Part shown: in pieces, positions 24,913 through 32,738 of the stretch
How positions within the stretch are numbered: position 1 is the first letter of the stretch
Layout of the letters: every line of letters begins with the position of its first letter
Notes under the pieces: generated by a model
Databases searched by the model: none
Told to the model about the DNA's origin: nothing
What the model saw: the letters and a program-made list of their open reading frames with translations, nothing else
Position numbers and translations under genes: made by a program
NCBI RefSeq assembly: GCF_000011085.1
Contig: NC_006396.1
Location: 3,067,725 to 3,131,724 of the forward strand
Length of the DNA: 64,000 bases
Source: Haloarcula marismortui ATCC 43049
GTDB taxonomy: Archaea; Halobacteriota; Halobacteria; Halobacteriales; Haloarculaceae
Direction: 5' to 3'

Positions 24913-26085
24913 ATGGAGACGACTGCGGCGTTTCGCGGCCTCATCTGCACGGCGTGTGGCGCGGAAACCGACAGCACGGCCGACCGCTGTCCCGACTGTG
25001 GCGGGGTTCTCGTCGGTGACTACGATGTTCCGGACCTGACGCCCGAGGCGCTGCCCGATGTGACAGGGCCAGGCCGGTACGAGCCGCTTCGGCCGTTCTC
25101 GGGTGACGCAACGGTGACGCTCGACGAAGGGGCGACACCGCTGGTTCCGGTGCCGGAGCTGGCCGACGAACTCGGCGTCGACTCGGTGTACGTCAAAGAC
25201 GAGGGGCGTAATCCGACGGCGTCGCTGGGCGACCGCAAACTTTCGCTCGCCGTCACCGCTGCCGCTCAGCGCGGAGCTGAGCGCGTCGCGACACCGTCGA
25301 CGGGGAACGGCGCACAGGCCAACGCCGCCTACGCGGCCCGCGCCGGCATCGAGTCGAAGGGCTTTGTCCCCTCACGCTGCCCGTTCCTCAACAAGGCGAT
25401 GGTGAACGTCCACGGCGGCGACATGCGCGTCGTTGAGGGCCGGTATGACGACGCCGCCTCGGTGTCGGACGAGGAACTTGCCGACGCGTCCGACGGCTGG
25501 GTCTCAGTCGCGCCCGGCCACCCGTTCCGCATCGAGGGTGCCAAATCCGTCGCGTTCGAGACGGCTGACGACCTCGACTGGACGGCCCCCGACGCGGTGG
25601 TCCACCCCACCGGCCACGGCGAGACGCTCGTCGGTCTCGAACACGGCTTTCAGGCGGCAGCCGAGAGCGGCCTCACGGACTCGACGCCGCGAATCTACGC
25701 CGCACAGCCCGACTCGACGGCCGCCATCGCGGATGCCGCAAGCGAGGGTGCGAGCGAACCGGCGACTATCGAGCACCCCGACACCATCGTCGGCCCGCTT
25801 GAGGTCCCCGACCCTGCCGCCGGCGCTGCGGCGCTCGACTCGCTTGACCGCTCGGGCGGCGACGGCGTCGCCGTCTCAGATAAGGACATTCTGGCTGGCG
25901 CGGTCGACGGCTGCGAGATGGGGCCGGAAACCGGTGCGACCGGCGGGACCGCGATCGCCGGTGCGCGGGCACTGGCTGACGATGGGGCCTTCGACGACGA
26001 CGATGTCGTCGTTCTAGTGAACCCTGTCGCCGGGAGCAAGGAGGCGGACCTGCTGCGCAGCCACCTCATGAGCCAGGGCATCTGA
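24913..26085 (+). CDS. Threonine-synthase-like protein lacking the PLP lysine
   Basis: The protein has 390 residues from the ATG at 24913 (METTAAFRGLICTACGAETD). It opens with a CxxC...CxxC zinc ribbon (Cys12, 15, 26, 29), as archaeal threonine synthases do, and shows family segments EGATPLVP, KDEGRNPTAS and NAAYAARAG. The Schiff-base motif, normally SFKDR, reads SLGDRK: the lysine position is Gly106, with a Lys three residues later at 109. The phosphate loop TGHGETLVG also differs from the usual VGNGG. It is likely a diverged paralogue that no longer performs standard PLP chemistry, unless Lys109 takes over. Confidence 0.8.
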   Translation: METTAAFRGLICTACGAETDSTADRCPDCGGVLVGDYDVPDLTPEALPDVTGPGRYEPLRPFSGDATVTLDEGATPLVPVPELADELGVDSVYVKDEGRNPTASLGDRKLSLAVTAAAQRGAERVATPSTGNGAQANAAYAARAGIESKGFVPSRCPFLNKAMVNVHGGDMRVVEGRYDDAASVSDEELADASDGWVSVAPGHPFRIEGAKSVAFETADDLDWTAPDAVVHPTGHGETLVGLEHGFQAAAESGLTDSTPRIYAAQPDSTAAIADAASEGASEPATIEHPDTIVGPLEVPDPAAGAAALDSLDRSGGDGVAVSDKDILAGAVDGCEMGPETGATGGTAIAGARALADDGAFDDDDVVVLVNPVAGSKEADLLRSHLMSQGI

Positions 26086-26191
26086 GAATTCGGGCGGCTG
26101 CCCGGGGGAGCGGGTCCGATATTGCCGTCAAGCAGGCAGGTATCCCACACTTCGATGTTGTTTATACGGCTCTGACCCATTCACGAAGCTA

Positions 26192-27205
26192 ATGCGCGTT
26201 GCAGCGTTCAGCGAACTCACCGGCCCGGACGGCGTCTCGGTTATCGACCAAGCAACCCCAGAGCCCGAACACGGCGAGGCAGTGGTCTCCGTCGAAGCGT
26301 GTGCGATCAACCGCCACGACCTCTGGGTTCTCGAGGGGGATCCCGCGATGGTCGACACGGATGATTTACCGTTTGTCAGCGGTCTCGATGTCGCCGGGAC
26401 CGTCGATGCCGTCGGCGACGGGGTTACCGCTGTCGAACCCGGGGACCGCGTGGTCCTCTGTCCGAACGAGACCTGCGGGACGTGTCGCTACTGTCGTGAG
26501 GGGCCGGAGAACCTCTGTGAGAACTTCTCGCTGTACCACGGTGGCCTCACCGAGGCGGCCCGTGTGCAGGCCGACCGCCTCGTCAGGCTTCCCGACGGCG
26601 TGGAACCGGTCGACGCGGCCGCGCTTCCGACGGCCTACATGACGGCCTTCCATATGCTCCGTCGGGTCGACGCTGGACCGGGCGATCTGGTGTTTATCCC
26701 GGGCGTCACCGGCGGTGTCGGCGTCGCAGGCGTGCAACTCGCGTCCGTTCTCGGCGCTCACAGCGTCGGGACCTCGTCTTCAGCGGCGAAGCTAACTCGC
26801 GTCGAATCGCTCGGTCTGGACTACGCCATCGAGAGCACCGATCCGGACGAGATTCGGGCAGCGGTCACCGAGATCGGGACGGTTGATGGCGTCCTCAATC
26901 ACCTCGGTGGTGAGTACACGCAGGTCGGTCTGGATGTTCTCCGTCGCGGTGGCCGGATGGCCGTCTGTGGTCGGACCGCCGGCGGCACATCCGAGATCAA
27001 TATTCCCGACCTGTTCCTCGGTCACAAGCGCGTTATCGGGAGTACGATGGGGACGCAGGGCGATTTGGAACGACTTGTCGACCTCGTCGCTGACGGCGAA
27101 CTCACCCCGGAGATAGAGGCGACGTACTCCCTGGAGGAGACCGGTGCGGCGTTTGCGGCGATGCAGGACCGCGATAGCGTTGGAAAGCTCGTCGTGACGC
27201 CGTAG
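26192..27205 (+). CDS. Zinc-binding alcohol dehydrogenase / MDR family oxidoreductase
   Basis: The protein has 337 residues. It carries the structural zinc site CGTCRYCREGPENLC (four Cys), an INRHDLWVLEG region of the catalytic domain, and a Rossmann loop TGGVGVAGVQLAS for NAD(P). It belongs to the medium-chain dehydrogenase superfamily, with traits of both zinc alcohol dehydrogenases and quinone oxidoreductases. It is monocistronic, with a TTTATAC TATA-like box about 30 nt upstream. Substrate unknown. Confidence 0.87.
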   Translation: MRVAAFSELTGPDGVSVIDQATPEPEHGEAVVSVEACAINRHDLWVLEGDPAMVDTDDLPFVSGLDVAGTVDAVGDGVTAVEPGDRVVLCPNETCGTCRYCREGPENLCENFSLYHGGLTEAARVQADRLVRLPDGVEPVDAAALPTAYMTAFHMLRRVDAGPGDLVFIPGVTGGVGVAGVQLASVLGAHSVGTSSSAAKLTRVESLGLDYAIESTDPDEIRAAVTEIGTVDGVLNHLGGEYTQVGLDVLRRGGRMAVCGRTAGGTSEINIPDLFLGHKRVIGSTMGTQGDLERLVDLVADGELTPEIEATYSLEETGAAFAAMQDRDSVGKLVVTP

Positions 27206-27253
27206 TCACTCCTAAGCCCGCGAAGGGTGTTTCTTGTCCTTAGCGACCGCCAC

Positions 27254-27673
27254 TCACCGTGCGATGATGACTGGAACAGGCGAGTTACGGAACACTTTCT
27301 GGGCGACGTTCCCGACGACCAGCCGATCGGCCAACGAGCCGCCGTGAGTTCCGAGCACGACCGCATCGAAGTCGCCGGCTCTATTCAGAACCGCTCGCGA
27401 CGGGTGGCCCAGTTGCACCTCGGTGGTTATGTCGGTATCGTACTCGGCAGCGAGTTCGCGAGCGTCGTCGAACACCTTCTCCGCACGCTCCTCGGCGGCC
27501 GCTTCGATGTCATCTGCAAGAGCAAGTGCGGTGGCTGCTCCCCCCAACGGTGAGGGTCCGCCCACGACGTGTAAGACAGTAATCTCCGCGTCGGGATGGT
27601 TTTCAAGGGTGTACTTGAGCGCTTGTTGGGCCATCTCCGAGTCGTCCATCGGGACGAGAATCTGTGCGATCAT
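27254..27673 (-). CDS. Universal stress protein, single domain
   Basis: The protein has 139 residues: ILVPMDDSEMAQQALKYTLE, then VLGTHGGSLADRLVVGNVAQ and PVPVIIAR. The ATP-type motif Gx2Gx9G(S/N) is present in part (GTHGG...GNVAQKV). It is a small cytoplasmic Usp that may bind nucleotides and act in stress survival. It stands divergent to a tandem-Usp gene 238 bases away; the gap holds a TATA-like GTTAAATCA before the latter and no other gene. Confidence 0.88.
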   Translation of the reverse strand: MIAQILVPMDDSEMAQQALKYTLENHPDAEITVLHVVGGPSPLGGAATALALADDIEAAAEERAEKVFDDARELAAEYDTDITTEVQLGHPSRAVLNRAGDFDAVVLGTHGGSLADRLVVGNVAQKVFRNSPVPVIIAR

Positions 27674-27911
27674 ACCGCGACTACGGGCAGACTGTGGATA
27701 AAATGGTGGTGCGCTTGCTTCAACAACCCAGTACCACCGGCTGTGAACGACCTTCTATCTCGCCGGCAGTTGCTGGCGGGTACGACATCCGTTGAACGAG
27801 GCATACAAGATACAGTACACGTACGCAGCGCAGGCTGGCCCAAATTCACTCTATAACAGTGTGGTGGGAATCGAACGTAGTGTTAAATCAATAGCCTGTC
27901 AAACCGTGACT

Positions 27912-28802
27912 ATGAGTCAAACGATTAACTCGATTCTCGTGCCGACCGATGGCAGTGACGGGGCACGGATAGGGGCCCGGCGAGGCATTGACCTCGCTGC
28001 CACAATCGGTGCCGACCTCCACGTACTGTCAGCGGTTGACGCCCGTGACATCGAACCGGATCTGAACGCTGATGGACAGACAGAGCGGGAGCGGCTCCTC
28101 GAAACGGAGGCCGAACGAGCGGTGGACTCCATCGCGAGACTCGCCCGGACGCATCTCTCCGGACAGATCACTACCGCTGTCGAGTCGGGGATCCCGTTTC
28201 AGGCGATCAACGACTACGTCGATACCCACGATATCGATCTCATCGTTATGGGGACGCAAGGGCAGACAGGGTTCGAACGGGTTGTCCTCGGGAGTGTTGC
28301 AGAAAAGACGCTCCGGACTGCAGCTGTCCCGGTCGTCACGGTCACTCCGGATGGGGACATCGTCGAAATCGGCGATCAACGGTACGAAAACATTCTCCTC
28401 CCGACTGACGGCAGCGAGGGGGCAGACCTCGCAATTGAATGGGGGATCACGCTAGCGGAGATATATGATGCAACCGTACACACGCTCTATTCTGTCGACA
28501 CGAGCCGATTTGGCGGCGTCGAGGGATCAGCAGAGATTCACGATGCGCTTGAGGAAACCGGACAGGAGGCACTCGAAACGGTCCATGAGCGTGCCAGAGA
28601 CGCAGACGTCAGCATCGCAGGCAACATCGCAAGCGGCCCGGCTGCACGCGCGATTCTCTCCTACAGCGAGGAACACGATATCGACCTCATCGCGATGGGA
28701 ACACACGGCCGCTCCGGCCTCACGCGATACCTGACCGGAAGCGTCACCGAGACAGTTGTTCGTAATGCGGCTGTCCCGGTCTGTTGTGTCCCGATGCAGT
28801 GA
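27912..28802 (+). CDS. Tandem universal stress protein (two Usp domains)
   Basis: The protein has 296 residues from the ATG at 27912 (MSQTINSILVPTDGSDGARI). Two Usp domains are fused: the first ends with MGTQGQTGFERVVLGSVAEK, the second starts ENILLPTDGSEGADLAIEWG and ends with MGTHGRSGLTRYLTGSVTET. Both have the G-2x-G-9x-G(S) ATP-binding signature. A TATA-like GTTAAATCA lies about 20 nt upstream. The longer frame upstream has no domain support. It likely forms a pseudo-dimer. Confidence 0.9.
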   Translation: MSQTINSILVPTDGSDGARIGARRGIDLAATIGADLHVLSAVDARDIEPDLNADGQTERERLLETEAERAVDSIARLARTHLSGQITTAVESGIPFQAINDYVDTHDIDLIVMGTQGQTGFERVVLGSVAEKTLRTAAVPVVTVTPDGDIVEIGDQRYENILLPTDGSEGADLAIEWGITLAEIYDATVHTLYSVDTSRFGGVEGSAEIHDALEETGQEALETVHERARDADVSIAGNIASGPAARAILSYSEEHDIDLIAMGTHGRSGLTRYLTGSVTETVVRNAAVPVCCVPMQ

Positions 28803-28820
28803 CAGGTGTTCAGTCTCTCC

Positions 28821-29444
28821 CTACGATGCGCGCTGTCTCGACGCACCAGACGCGTGCTGTTTTGCAGTGGTGTACGCTTCCCGGACACGCTTGAACTCGT
28901 CCTCGTTGCCACCGTGGTCCGGGTGGACCTCCTTGACGCGCTCGCGGTAGGCCGATTTCACGTCGTCCAGCGACGCGCTCTGGGTCAGGCCCAGTTCGCT
29001 GAACGCCTGCACCGTCGGGTGTGGTTCCTCCTCAGGGTCCGGGCCGAGGTCGACTTCGGGCGTCTCGAAGGGCAGGCGCGCGCCGAGGTAGACGCCGGGC
29101 ATCTCGTGTTCGACCAGTACGGGGATAGTCGGCGACCGCTCGATACGGTAGTACGCCCGGGCGTCAAACGTGATTGCCACGTCCCGCTTGGGGAGATAGA
29201 AGGCGACGTGTTGCCCCTCGACGAAGTGGTTCTCGGCGAACTGCTCGTCGATGGCTGTGAGATACTCTCGGAGTTCCGCCCGGCGTCGCATCTCCCCGCC
29301 GTCGGTCGCCTGCCGGTTCGGCCGCTTGGCCGGAAACACACGGTTCGCGAGGACGAACAGACCGGCGACGACGAGGCTCCCGACGACACCTAAAACGAGC
29401 CCAAGGACCAGCCACTCCGGTAGGACGCCCGGTTGTGTCTGCAC
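28821..29444 (-). CDS. Membrane-anchored J-domain protein
   Basis: The protein has 207 residues, starting at a GTG (MQTQPGVLPEWLVLGLVLGV). One transmembrane helix at about 10-33 is followed by a novel middle region (about 45-145). A C-terminal J domain has ELGLTQSASLDDVKSAYRER and the essential HPDHGG motif, so it should stimulate DnaK ATPase. The J domain at the C terminus and the membrane anchor resemble djlA-like layouts. It converges on the tandem Usp gene with 18 bases between stops. Confidence 0.85.
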   Translation of the reverse strand: MQTQPGVLPEWLVLGLVLGVVGSLVVAGLFVLANRVFPAKRPNRQATDGGEMRRRAELREYLTAIDEQFAENHFVEGQHVAFYLPKRDVAITFDARAYYRIERSPTIPVLVEHEMPGVYLGARLPFETPEVDLGPDPEEEPHPTVQAFSELGLTQSASLDDVKSAYRERVKEVHPDHGGNEDEFKRVREAYTTAKQHASGASRQRAS

Positions 29445-29586
29445 GACCCTCCATTAGGCTCCAGTGGTAAAGAAATTCCCGCTCTCCGGTAACACGTGAC
29501 TGCTCTGGGCGGACTGCTGTCTGTCACTTCTGGCAGACACAACTCCGTAGTCAGCGAGTACTGCGACCGAGGAATAACAATCCGTC

Positions 29587-30345
29587 TTAACCGATGTATC
29601 TGAGGTCTTCGTCGGCGGGCGACGGGGAGTTTTGCTGTTCCATCTCTTGGATCTTCCGGACGACTTCCTCCATCTCGTCAGCACGGTCCTCCAGCGAACT
29701 GTAGTCAACCTCGAACCCGATGACGTCCTGCAGGATTTCGAGGACGGCCTGCGCGCTCTTGGGGTCGACCAGATAGCCCGACGTTTCGCCCATGAGGCAA
29801 CTGGCCGGCACGTCCCGTCGCTTGCTCAGGCCCAGCAGTAGGCCGGAGACGCCGACAATGCCGCCGGCCGGTTCGTCCTCGCGGAAGGCCACGCCAGACT
29901 CCTCCAGCGTCTCCTTGAAATCCTCGGTCGTCGTCGCACCGAGCACGTCGTACTCCTCAATGAGTTCGCCGGTCGGGACGCCGCCGAGAGCGAACACCCG
30001 CTGGATGCCAAACTCGTCGGCGATGTCGAGGAACGTATCGGTCAGGCCGTAGTGGCCCTGATTGTTCTGGGCCTGGTGGTCTCCAGAGAGCACGAGCAGG
30101 TCCTGTCCCTCTTCGGGGGTGACAGCGTGGAACTCGGCGCAGGCAAGCTGTGCCTGGCCCTCATCGATGCTGACCTGCGGTGGGAAATGTGTCGAGTAGA
30201 CGCGGCGGACGAGCTCGCTTTCGAGCTCCTCCAGCAGATGCTCTGCGGCGAGCTTCCCGACGTGGCCGACGCCGGGTAAGCCCTCGACCAGTACCGGTTC
30301 GTCGAGGTCGGGGTCCGCTACGCGCTCGATGTCGAATTCGTCCAT
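29587..30345 (-). CDS. Proteasome assembly chaperone (PAC2) family protein
   Basis: The protein has 252 residues (MDEFDIERVADPDLDEPVLV). GLPGVGHVGKLAAEHLLEEL and the later FALGGVPTGEL match the archaeal PAC2 family of 20S proteasome assembly chaperone relatives. The C-terminal 25 residues form a charged helix (VVRKIQEMEQQ). It is the last gene of a translation operon: L44e, S27e, aIF2-alpha, Nop10, PAC2, an order seen widely in Euryarchaeota. The PAN gene lies far away at 58.7 kb. Confidence 0.9.
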   Translation of the reverse strand: MDEFDIERVADPDLDEPVLVEGLPGVGHVGKLAAEHLLEELESELVRRVYSTHFPPQVSIDEGQAQLACAEFHAVTPEEGQDLLVLSGDHQAQNNQGHYGLTDTFLDIADEFGIQRVFALGGVPTGELIEEYDVLGATTTEDFKETLEESGVAFREDEPAGGIVGVSGLLLGLSKRRDVPASCLMGETSGYLVDPKSAQAVLEILQDVIGFEVDYSSLEDRADEMEEVVRKIQEMEQQNSPSPADEDLRYIG

Positions 30346-30350
30346 ACGGC

Positions 30351-30533
30351 TTATTCCCGGCTGCGGCGCTTAAGAGAACGTCGATACTCGCCGTAGCTGT
30401 CTTCAGGAGAGAACGGCGCGGGTGCGCTGTTGACCGCTTCGGCCCCGCACTCCGGACAGGTGTCGTCCAGCGTGTACACCGGCCGGTCGTGTTCGGACTC
30501 CCAGACGGCACAGACGTGGATATCCGATTTCAT
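30351..30533 (-). CDS. nop10: H/ACA ribonucleoprotein subunit Nop10
   Basis: The protein has 60 residues, the size of Nop10, starting MKSDIHVCAVWESEHDRPVY. A CPECG zinc-ribbon half and the tail APAPFSPEDSYGEYRRSLKR match Nop10, which binds Cbf5 in the pseudouridylation complex. The N-terminal half has a single Cys instead of a second CxxC. Five bases separate it from the PAC2 start. Confidence 0.93.
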   Translation of the reverse strand: MKSDIHVCAVWESEHDRPVYTLDDTCPECGAEAVNSAPAPFSPEDSYGEYRRSLKRRSRE

Positions 30534-30563
30534 CGGTGGTGAATCACTGGCGCAGCAACCGAC

Positions 30564-31364
30564 TTACTCGTCGTCTTCGCTGCGTTCGCGGTGGAACTGC
30601 CCCGACCCACCGTGTTGCTCAACGACTTTCGCGGCGCGGTCTGCACTCTCTTCGAGTGCGTCCTCGGCGGTCTTGTAGTCAGGCGCTTGCACCTGAATGC
30701 GGTACTCGGGCGACCCGACGTAGGTCACTTCGAGTTCGATCTCGTCGGGGACCTCGCCGTTGCCCTCCGCGGCCTGCAGCGCTTCCTTGATGATGTCGAC
30801 GCCGTCGCTTTCGGGACAGGACAGGTCGACGTAGCCGGTGACCTGCACGTACGGCACGGAGACATTGTTCCGGGCCGTCTGGACGATGGCGTCGATCTCC
30901 TCCTCGGAGAGGTCGACGTCTTCGAGGGCGTCCTTCCCGTGGATCGCTGCCGACTCGAACCCATCGTACATCGAGCCGAACTCCGCCAACAGCTCGTTGG
31001 CGATGGCGGCGTAGGTCTCGTCGTCCAGGTCTTCGCCGAAGGCCAGCTCCATCCAGTTGTCGGCCTTCTGCTCGTTTTTCCACTCCTGAATCTTCTCTTT
31101 TCGCTGGTGGTCGTTGACGTCCTTGATCGAGAGGTCGATCTGCTGGGCGCTCTCGTCGACGTCAAGCACCTTGGCAACGACTGTCTGCCCTTCGTTGACG
31201 TGGTCGCGGACGTTCTTGATCCATCCGCTGGCGACCTCGGAGATGTGACAGAGGCCGCGCTTGCCTTCGTACTCGTCGAGGTCGACGAAGACGCCGAAGT
31301 CCTCGATCTCGTCGATCTTGCCGACGACGAGTTCGCCCGGTTCGGGCCAGCCGCTGTATTTCAT
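30564..31364 (-). CDS. eif2a: Translation initiation factor aIF2 alpha subunit
   Basis: The protein has 266 residues: an S1/OB domain ([20 protein letters not shown]), the helical middle domain, and the C-terminal alpha-beta domain that joins aIF2-gamma ([19 protein letters not shown]). aIF2 delivers initiator tRNA-Met to the small subunit; the initiator tRNA is encoded in this same window at 36499. The S27e gene stop abuts its start (1 base). Confidence 0.95.
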   Translation of the reverse strand: MKYSGWPEPGELVVGKIDEIEDFGVFVDLDEYEGKRGLCHISEVASGWIKNVRDHVNEGQTVVAKVLDVDESAQQIDLSIKDVNDHQRKEKIQEWKNEQKADNWMELAFGEDLDDETYAAIANELLAEFGSMYDGFESAAIHGKDALEDVDLSEEEIDAIVQTARNNVSVPYVQVTGYVDLSCPESDGVDIIKEALQAAEGNGEVPDEIELEVTYVGSPEYRIQVQAPDYKTAEDALEESADRAAKVVEQHGGSGQFHRERSEDDE

Positions 31365-31365
31365 C

Positions 31366-31539
31366 CTATCGGGCCTCGACGACGGCGGTCACTTCGCCTT
31401 CGATGTCGGCCTTGCCGCCCGTCGGGCGGGCGATGGTGTGGCCACAGACGGCACACGAAACTTCGCTCGCGGCCTTCTCGAAGAGAGACTGTTCGTTCTC
31501 GCAGTCGGGACATTCGACGGTGATGAAGCTTCCTGCCAT
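31366..31539 (-). CDS. rps27e: 30S ribosomal protein S27e
   Basis: The protein has 57 residues ([20 protein letters not shown]) with a CPDC...CAVCG zinc ribbon, standard for S27e. It lies two bases after L44e and one base before aIF2-alpha on the minus strand, the conserved archaeal order. Confidence 0.95.
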   Translation of the reverse strand: MAGSFITVECPDCENEQSLFEKAASEVSCAVCGHTIARPTGGKADIEGEVTAVVEAR

Positions 31540-31541
31540 CG

Positions 31542-31820
31542 TTACTCCTGGAACTCCAGTCGGCCGGCGCGCCATCCTTCGCGGAGGTGGGCCTTCCCAC
31601 ACTCGCCACAGCGGTACTTGAGGTCCGTCTTCTTGGTGGGCTTGTCGCCACCCGGGACCTTCGAGAACTTCCCGTCGTTCCCGATACCGGAGTTGCGCTC
31701 GCGCTGGCGGTCGATCCACTTCATGCCGGTCTGACGGCCGCTACGGACTTTCTCGACCTCGTGTTCCTGGTGCTCGTTACAGTGCGGACAGTACGTGTTG
31801 AAGCGTCGTGGCATCTGCAT
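31542..31820 (-). CDS. rpl44e: 50S ribosomal protein L44e
   Basis: The protein has 92 residues, the length I remember for the Haloarcula marismortui protein. [12 protein letters not shown] and [10 protein letters not shown] form the two halves of the zinc ribbon. It binds 23S rRNA near the E site. It is the first gene of the operon; a T-rich TTTTAAGC on the minus strand about 35 nt upstream is the likely TATA box. Confidence 0.95.
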
Positions 31821-31959
31821 AGATATCGGCCTTACCGAGCGATTTGACGTGGCCGCTTAAAACCCGTTTGGTTCGCACCTGCTGTGTGCCCCACAGTACC
31901 GTCCCTGTCACACGACTAACCGCCATATTCAGCCCGTCCGCGTTCCGCCACTGCTCCGG

Positions 31960-32223
31960 CTACTGGAACCGGGCTGACGGTCCACTAGATTCGATTCGGA
32001 CTGCCCCGAACACACCTGATTCCGAACCCGAGAGCAGTTCGAGATTCACCGCTTCTCCAGCAGAGAGCGACCGGAGCTTCGTCGCCAGTTCGCTGTCGAT
32101 GTAGTCCACAACCTCGTAGGTCTCGTCGGCTTCGACGTCCCGGAGTTCCATCCGTCCGTCGTCGTCCATCGGGCTGACGACGACTGAGGCCCGCTCGCAC
32201 GACCGCTGCTGTTGTTTCAACAT
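31960..32223 (-). CDS. Small haloarchaeal protein of unknown function (87 aa)
   Basis: The protein starts MLKQQQRSCERASVVVSPMD and continues with LRDVEADETYEVVDYIDSEL, where alternating strands and helix suggest a small beta-rich fold with one helix. It ends ...VRIESSGPSARFQ. No motif is recognised. A good TATA-like box lies 21 nt upstream, so the gene seems real and leaderless. The 139 bases to the L44e gene hold promoter sequence only. Confidence 0.6.
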   Translation of the reverse strand: MLKQQQRSCERASVVVSPMDDDGRMELRDVEADETYEVVDYIDSELATKLRSLSAGEAVNLELLSGSESGVFGAVRIESSGPSARFQ

Positions 32224-32244
32224 ACACGACTGTCGCGATTCCGG

Positions 32245-32254
32245 ATATATAAAT
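32245..32254 (-). promoter_or_regulatory. TATA-like box of the 87-aa protein gene
   Basis: The minus strand reads GATTTATATATCC around here, ending 21 nt before the ATG at 32223. It is one of the clearest TATA matches in the window. Confidence 0.55.
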
Positions 32255-32408
32255 CTCGGCTATCAGGCTGTTAAGCATCTAGACACGACCGGTAAGAATA
32301 TAAGGACATTCTAGTTACAGGTAATCCCTCGACGCTCGCTGTCGGTTACTGTGCTGTGTCGCAATCGCCTTCGAAGTCACTAAGTACGCTGTTGGCAAAG
32401 GAACGGGC

Positions 32409-32681
32409 ATGAAGAAGCTCATTATCCACGGCGACCCGGGGCTGCGAAAGGGCGGCCGCATCGAGTACGAGGACGAGGAGTACGAGGTGTTCTCGGTCTC
32501 GCGGCAGGGCGACTGGCACGGCCCGGACCGGCCACAGCTCTGGTGTACTATCGGCTCGGAGGACGAAGAAGAGACGTTCAAGACCCAGGAATACATTCCG
32601 ATGCATCTGGACACGGACGACATCGAAGCTGAGGCCGTCACCGTGCTCCGCGATCGCGCGCCGCCGAACGCCGAGTCCTGA
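32409..32681 (+). CDS. HAH_0734 family protein (90 aa)
   Basis: The protein starts MKKLIIHGDPGLRKGGRIEY and continues with DEEYEVFSVSRQGDWHGPDR; it is acidic and soluble. I recognise it as the haloarchaeal family named after Haloarcula hispanica HAH_0734. No function is known. It converges on the DUF2298 gene with 57 bases between stops. Confidence 0.75.
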   Translation: MKKLIIHGDPGLRKGGRIEYEDEEYEVFSVSRQGDWHGPDRPQLWCTIGSEDEEETFKTQEYIPMHLDTDDIEAEAVTVLRDRAPPNAES

Positions 32682-32738
32682 GTGGCCCGCATCGTTCCCT
32701 GAAAAATCGCCGTTCGCCAAGAGTACCCCGCTCCTTTT

